Shown here piece after piece: positions 60,616 to 64,000 of a stretch of 64,000 bases of DNA. The notes beneath the pieces are model-generated. The model had not been told where the DNA came from. It ran no database searches and worked only from the letters and a program-made list of their open reading frames with translations. The DNA comes from VRUE01 sp963698085 (lineage in GTDB: Bacteria; Actinomycetota; Thermoleophilia; Solirubrobacterales; 70-9). The position numbers and the translations under genes were made by a program. The stretch spans positions 1,550,001 through 1,614,000 of the forward strand of contig OY969122.1 in assembly GCA_963698085.1 (NCBI GenBank). Direction: 5' to 3'. How positions within the stretch are numbered: position 1 is the first letter of the stretch; each line of letters begins with the position of its first letter.

Positions 60616-61241
60616 TGGTGGCCTCCGTTCTCTGCCGGAGCGCCGTGCGTTGCGGAGTCATCGTCGTTGAAGGCCTCGACACCGAGCACGATCGCCCCGA
60701 ACAGCGCCGCCGACGCGAAGAACACGGCGACCGGCTTGGCGGGCAGACCGCCGTGGATGCCGGTCTCGTGCATGACGGCGTGGCCCTTGCCGCGCTTGAG
60801 CAGCCAGCGGTTGACCGGGAGCGCCGCGAGCCCGGCGATCGCGAGGGCAACTCCCAGCGAACCCCAGAACAGCAAGTCGCCGAGCCCGGCCTCCATCGCC
60901 CCGGGGATGGCGAGCATGATCGCGTTGTCGACGATCTCCATCGTCGCGATGCTGACCGTGTCGACGGCGAGCGCGATCGGCACGACCGTGGCGAGCGCCA
61001 TGCCCGATCGCAGCAGCGGCCAGCTGGTGAGGGTGTAGCCGAAGAGGAAGGCGAGCGCGATCGCGAGTGCCACGGTGCCCAGGTCGGAGAAGCCGAAAGC
61101 GGTGCCGAGCGCCATCCCGAGCACCTCGCCGATCGCGCAGCCGGTCAGGCAGTGCAGGGTGGCGACGACCGCCATCGCGGTCAGAGCCGAGCCCTCGGTC
61201 GGTATCTCGTGGTGGTCGTGTGCGTGGGCGGCGGCGTCCAT
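60612..61241 (-). CDS. DUF4396 membrane protein, probable copper-regulated
   Basis: 209 residues, about five to six helices. A His-rich N-terminus (AAHAHDHHE) and a Cys pair in the first helix (TLHCLTGCAIGEVLGMALG) are possible metal sites. A second H-rich region ends the protein (HGAPAENGGHQ). It matches the DUF4396 description as far as I recall. It precedes csoR in one operon under a CsoR-type operator, which makes a role in copper handling likely, but its activity is not known. Confidence 0.75.
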   Translation of the reverse strand: MDAAAHAHDHHEIPTEGSALTAMAVVATLHCLTGCAIGEVLGMALGTAFGFSDLGTVALAIALAFLFGYTLTSWPLLRSGMALATVVPIALAVDTVSIATMEIVDNAIMLAIPGAMEAGLGDLLFWGSLGVALAIAGLAALPVNRWLLKRGKGHAVMHETGIHGGLPAKPVAVFFASAALFGAIVLGVEAFNDDDSATHGAPAENGGHQ

Positions 61242-61289
61242 GCGGGCCTCCTCGGGTTAGTGAGTAGGGAACGCCGAGCAGCGTAGCAA

Positions 61290-61306
61290 ATACCCCTAGG
61301 GGGTAT
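61290..61306. promoter_or_regulatory. Probable CsoR operator
   Basis: ATACCCCTAGGGGGTAT, a near-perfect palindrome of the CsoR consensus type (ATACCC-x-GGGTAT), 49 bp upstream of the DUF4396 start. It also contains the stop codon and last codons of the esterase gene on the same strand (stop at 61296-61298). Confidence 0.85.
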
Positions 61307-62309
61307 CTACCGAAAGACCGTTGCGCAGTGCGCCGGCCAACTCGAGCATCGCCGCGCGGGCGGTGCCGCTGACCTCGGTCATGTTGGCGAAGCCGTGGAT
61401 CAGGCCGGGGTGGCGGCGCAGGGTCACCTGCCCGCCCGCGTCCTGCAACTTCGCCGCGTACGCCTCGCCCTCGTCGCGCAGCGGATCGAAGCCGGCGGTG
61501 GCGACGTAGGCGGGCGGCAAGCCGGAGAGGTCGGCAGCGCGCAGCATCGAGACGCGTGGGTCGGCGTGATCGGCCCCGGGCGGCAGGTAGTGGCGCTCGA
61601 ACCAGTCCATGTCCGCTTTCGTCAGCAGGAAGCCCTTGGCAAACTCATCACGCGACCGTTGCCCGCCGACCGCGTCAGTGACGGGGTAGATCAGCGCCTG
61701 CATCGCCGGCGACGGGCCCTCCCCGTCGCGGGCCAGCAGGCTGACGGCGGCGGCGAGGTTGCCGCCGGCGCTGTCGCCGGCGACGGCGACGCGACCGGGG
61801 TCCACGCCCAGCCGGGTGTTCCCCACCGTCGCCCAATGGAAGGCGGCAAGCGCGTCATCGACCGCCGCCGGGAAGGGATGCTCGGGTGCCAGGCGATAGC
61901 CGACCGAGAGCACTGTGGCGGGAACCTCGAGGGCGAGAAAGCGGCAGACGCTGTCGCAGGTATCGAGGTCGCCGATCGTCCAGCCGCCGCCGTGGAAGTA
62001 GACGATCAGCGGCCGATCCTCAAGGCCCAGCCCCGACGGTTCGTAGAACCGGGCGGGGATCGACCCCTCCGGTCCGGGGATTGCCAGGTCCTCCACCGCC
62101 GGTTGCGATCGCTTGGGGCCCGCGGCGGCGGCGGCGCCGGCACGGATCCTGGCGCGCGCCTGGGCCGGCGTGAGCTTGCCATAGGCCGACGCCGAGTCGT
62201 CCCGGGCGAGGCTCGCCAGTCGCACCAGGGCCTGCATCTCCGCCGCCAGGACCTGACCGTCCACCCGGGCGGGGGCGCCAAACAGCAGCCGCTGCAGTCG
62301 TGGCGGCAT
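61296..62309 (-). CDS. HSL-family alpha/beta hydrolase (esterase)
   Basis: 337 residues from ATG 62309; a TTG at 62369 would add about 20 residues that also look conserved. Hormone-sensitive-lipase-type motifs: oxyanion HGGGW, nucleophile elbow GDSAGGN, and the catalytic Asp/His regions FDPLRDEG and HPGLIHGFANM. Esterase on short to medium acyl esters. It ends inside the CsoR operator. Divergent from the P450 gene. Confidence 0.88.
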   Translation of the reverse strand: MPPRLQRLLFGAPARVDGQVLAAEMQALVRLASLARDDSASAYGKLTPAQARARIRAGAAAAAGPKRSQPAVEDLAIPGPEGSIPARFYEPSGLGLEDRPLIVYFHGGGWTIGDLDTCDSVCRFLALEVPATVLSVGYRLAPEHPFPAAVDDALAAFHWATVGNTRLGVDPGRVAVAGDSAGGNLAAAVSLLARDGEGPSPAMQALIYPVTDAVGGQRSRDEFAKGFLLTKADMDWFERHYLPPGADHADPRVSMLRAADLSGLPPAYVATAGFDPLRDEGEAYAAKLQDAGGQVTLRRHPGLIHGFANMTEVSGTARAAMLELAGALRNGLSVDTP

Positions 62310-62401
62310 GCCGCAGGCGAACCGTAGAACCCTGTGCTCGATGCGTGGCGGAAGACGAGGAGGGGCCAAGACGGGCCTCAGGCTATACCGTGAAAGCGCA
62401 A

Positions 62402-63742
62402 ATGGAGGCAGCGACGACAACCGCTCCGCAGACGGTCACCGGGCCGGCGCAGCGCCGCCTTCCACCGGGCCCGCCGCTGCCCCGCCCGGTGCAGACGGCG
62501 ATCTGGTCCCGGCAGGCGCGGCGGATGCTGTTCTCCTGCCAAGACCGCTACGGCGACATGTTCCGGCTGAAGATCGCCTACGAGGGAACCTGGGTGATGC
62601 TGGCCGATCCCGATGCGGTCAAGCAGGTCTTCACCGGCGACCCGCGCGTCTTCCATGCCGGCGAGGGAAACCAAATCCTCGCCCCGGTCCTCGGCCGCAA
62701 CTCTGTCTTGGTTCTCGACGAGAAGCCGCACATCAGCCAGCGCCGCTTGCTACTGCCGCCCTTCCACGGCGAGCGGATGCAGGGCTACGGCGAGACGATG
62801 AGCGAGATCGCGGCAGCCGAGATCGAGCGCTGGCCGGCCGGGACTCCATATGAATTGCGGCCGCGGATGCAGGCGATAACCCTCGACATCATCCTGCGCA
62901 CCGTCTTCGGGGTGCGCGGGGGCGAGCGGCTGGCCGAGCTGCGCGACGCGCTGCGCGATTTCCTCGACCTGACCACCAACCCACGGCTGCTCCTGCCGTT
63001 GCTCCTGGTGGGTCCGGAGCGGGTGCGGCGCCTCGGCGCCTTCAGGCGGCGGATCGACCGGGTCGACCGACTCATCTACCGCGAGGTCGCCGATCGTCGC
63101 CGCAGTAGCGACCTCGAGCAACGCGACGACATCCTCTCGCTGCTGGTCGGCGCCCGGCATGAGGACGGCAGCCCGATGAGCGACGAGGAGATGCGCGATG
63201 AGTTGCTGACGCTGCTCGTCGCCGGGCACGAGACGACCGCCACCTCGCTTGCCTGGGCGGTGGAGCGGCTCAGCCGCCACCCACAGAAGCTCGATCGCCT
63301 GCGCAACGAGGTCGAGGCCGGCGGGGAGGAGTACCTGACCGCGACGATCCAGGAGACGCTGCGGCTGCGCCCGGTGATCTCGATCGTCATCCGCCGCCTA
63401 ACCGAGCCGGTCGAGATCGGCGGCTACGAGCTGCCGGCCGGCGTCTCCGTAGTGCCGAGCGTCTACCTGGTCCATCGCAATCCGAAGATCTATCCCGACC
63501 CCGAGGCCTTCAAGCCCGAGCGCTTCCTCGACAACCCGCCCGGCACCTACACCTGGATCCCCTTCGGCGGCGGCGTCCGCCGCTGTCTCGGCGCCTCCTT
63601 CGCCCAGTTCGAGATGGCCGTGGTCCTCAAGGAGCTGCTCAAGCGCCGCGAAATCCACCCAGCGAACCCCCGTCCCGAAAGAATCTTCAGGCGCGCGATC
63701 ACGGAGACCCCCCGCCACAACGCCACGGTGGTGCTCAGCTAG
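62402..63742 (+). CDS. Cytochrome P450
   Basis: 446 residues from ATG 62402 (a GTG at 62390 is possible). I-helix oxygen motif AGHETTATS, ExxR motif ETLRLR, and the haem-binding FGGGVRRCLGASFA with the Cys thiolate. It has the PxxDxxxFxPERF region (YPDPEAFKPERF). Class I-type soluble bacterial P450; ferredoxin partners are not adjacent. Its substrate is unknown; a fatty-acid or terpenoid role would suit the surrounding lipid genes but is not shown. Confidence 0.93.
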   Translation: MEAATTTAPQTVTGPAQRRLPPGPPLPRPVQTAIWSRQARRMLFSCQDRYGDMFRLKIAYEGTWVMLADPDAVKQVFTGDPRVFHAGEGNQILAPVLGRNSVLVLDEKPHISQRRLLLPPFHGERMQGYGETMSEIAAAEIERWPAGTPYELRPRMQAITLDIILRTVFGVRGGERLAELRDALRDFLDLTTNPRLLLPLLLVGPERVRRLGAFRRRIDRVDRLIYREVADRRRSSDLEQRDDILSLLVGARHEDGSPMSDEEMRDELLTLLVAGHETTATSLAWAVERLSRHPQKLDRLRNEVEAGGEEYLTATIQETLRLRPVISIVIRRLTEPVEIGGYELPAGVSVVPSVYLVHRNPKIYPDPEAFKPERFLDNPPGTYTWIPFGGGVRRCLGASFAQFEMAVVLKELLKRREIHPANPRPERIFRRAITETPRHNATVVLS

Positions 63743-63783
63743 CGGTCGGAAGGAGAGCCGGGCACCCTCCCCACCATCTCAGC

Positions 63784-64000
63784 TCAACCGCAGCCGGTGT
63801 TGTTCCCGCATGAGGAACAGGTGTAGCACGAGCCGGTCCGCTGCATCATGCCGCCGCACTGCTCGCAGGCGGGGCCGAGGTCGAGGCCGGACATTTTGGC
63901 CGGCACGACCGGAGGGGTTTCGGTGAAGGCCGACGCCGCCGGGGCCGACTCGCCGCCGCTCGCCTTGGCCTTCTCGGCGCCGGCGCCGTTGGCGGGCTTG
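63784..64000 (-). CDS. nrdJ: B12-dependent ribonucleotide reductase, C-terminal end (partial)
   Basis: Only the last 72 codons lie in the window; the start is beyond the right edge. The tail reads GLDLGPACEQCGGMMQRTGS then CYTCSSCGNNTGCG, with Cys-rich zinc-finger-like motifs that match the C-terminus of adenosylcobalamin-dependent (class II) ribonucleotide reductases. The preceding Ala/Lys/Ser-rich stretch is the usual linker. No match to class I tails. Confidence 0.85.
   Translation of the reverse strand, partial: KPANGAGAEKAKASGGESAPAASAFTETPPVVPAKMSGLDLGPACEQCGGMMQRTGSCYTCSSCGNNTGCG

Overview
The window is a gene-dense, very high G+C bacterial chromosome segment with genes on both strands, many four-base start/stop overlaps and frequent GTG/TTG starts. 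Gene content points to an actinobacterium, most likely class Thermoleophilia (Solirubrobacterales/Gaiellales type). The clues are an E2-E1 fused 2-oxoglutarate dehydrogenase, a decaprenyl-phosphate phosphoribosyltransferase homologue, a CsoR copper regulator, a secreted AVT/KI-repeat stalk protein, a B12-dependent ribonucleotide reductase tail and a complete 14-gene complex I operon. The class assignment is inference; no rRNA or tRNA gene is visible to confirm it.

Layout. 0.1-4.7 kb: DUF3817-like membrane protein and odhA. 4.7-9.5 kb: fatty acyl-CoA reductase, alkyl-DHAP-synthase-like flavoenzyme and a UbiA-family enzyme. 9.5-11.9 kb: four-gene operon of unknown exported/membrane proteins with lower G+C. 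12-17 kb: citrate synthase, PfkB kinase, quinone reductase, DEAD-box helicase. 17-19.7 kb: histidine kinase with response regulator and an APH-type kinase. 19.8-22.4 kb: stalk protein, decayed XRE/nucleotidyltransferase pair, acyl-CoA dehydrogenase. 22.4-31.6 kb: RibD-like reductase, ChrA, sulfotransferase, flippase-like protein and assorted small genes. 31.6-33.4 kb: acyl-CoA synthetase. 33.5-48.5 kb: nuoA-N on the minus strand. 48.6-56.9 kb: membrane/exported unknowns, flavin reductase, lipoprotein cytochrome c, serS, NarL-type regulator, msrB, thioesterase, MFS exporter, HAD phosphatase. 56.9-64 kb: MacB-like ABC system, csoR-DUF4396 copper operon, esterase, cytochrome P450, and the 3' end of nrdJ.

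Functionally the window carries core aerobic metabolism (citrate synthase, 2-oxoglutarate dehydrogenase, complex I) and lipid chemistry. A reductase/alkyl-DHAP-synthase pair could make ether lipids. A kinase/acyl-CoA dehydrogenase pair resembles the split form of the 4-hydroxyacyl-CoA pathway.

The most unusual content is a dispersed set of long, mostly unrelated-in-stem but architecturally alike palindromes (43-144 bp, stems up to 28 bp), about one per 4-5 kb. They lie between genes in every orientation and also inside genes, in frame: in odhA and in five of the fourteen nuo genes (C, D, G, J, M). Four share conserved ends, two of these share an identical loop with compensatory stem changes, three share a nested inner stem with compensatory changes, and one 50-bp palindrome has a second copy inside nuoD. 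This looks like a family of protein-tolerated palindromic repeats comparable in behaviour to the Rickettsia palindromic elements, in an actinobacterial background.
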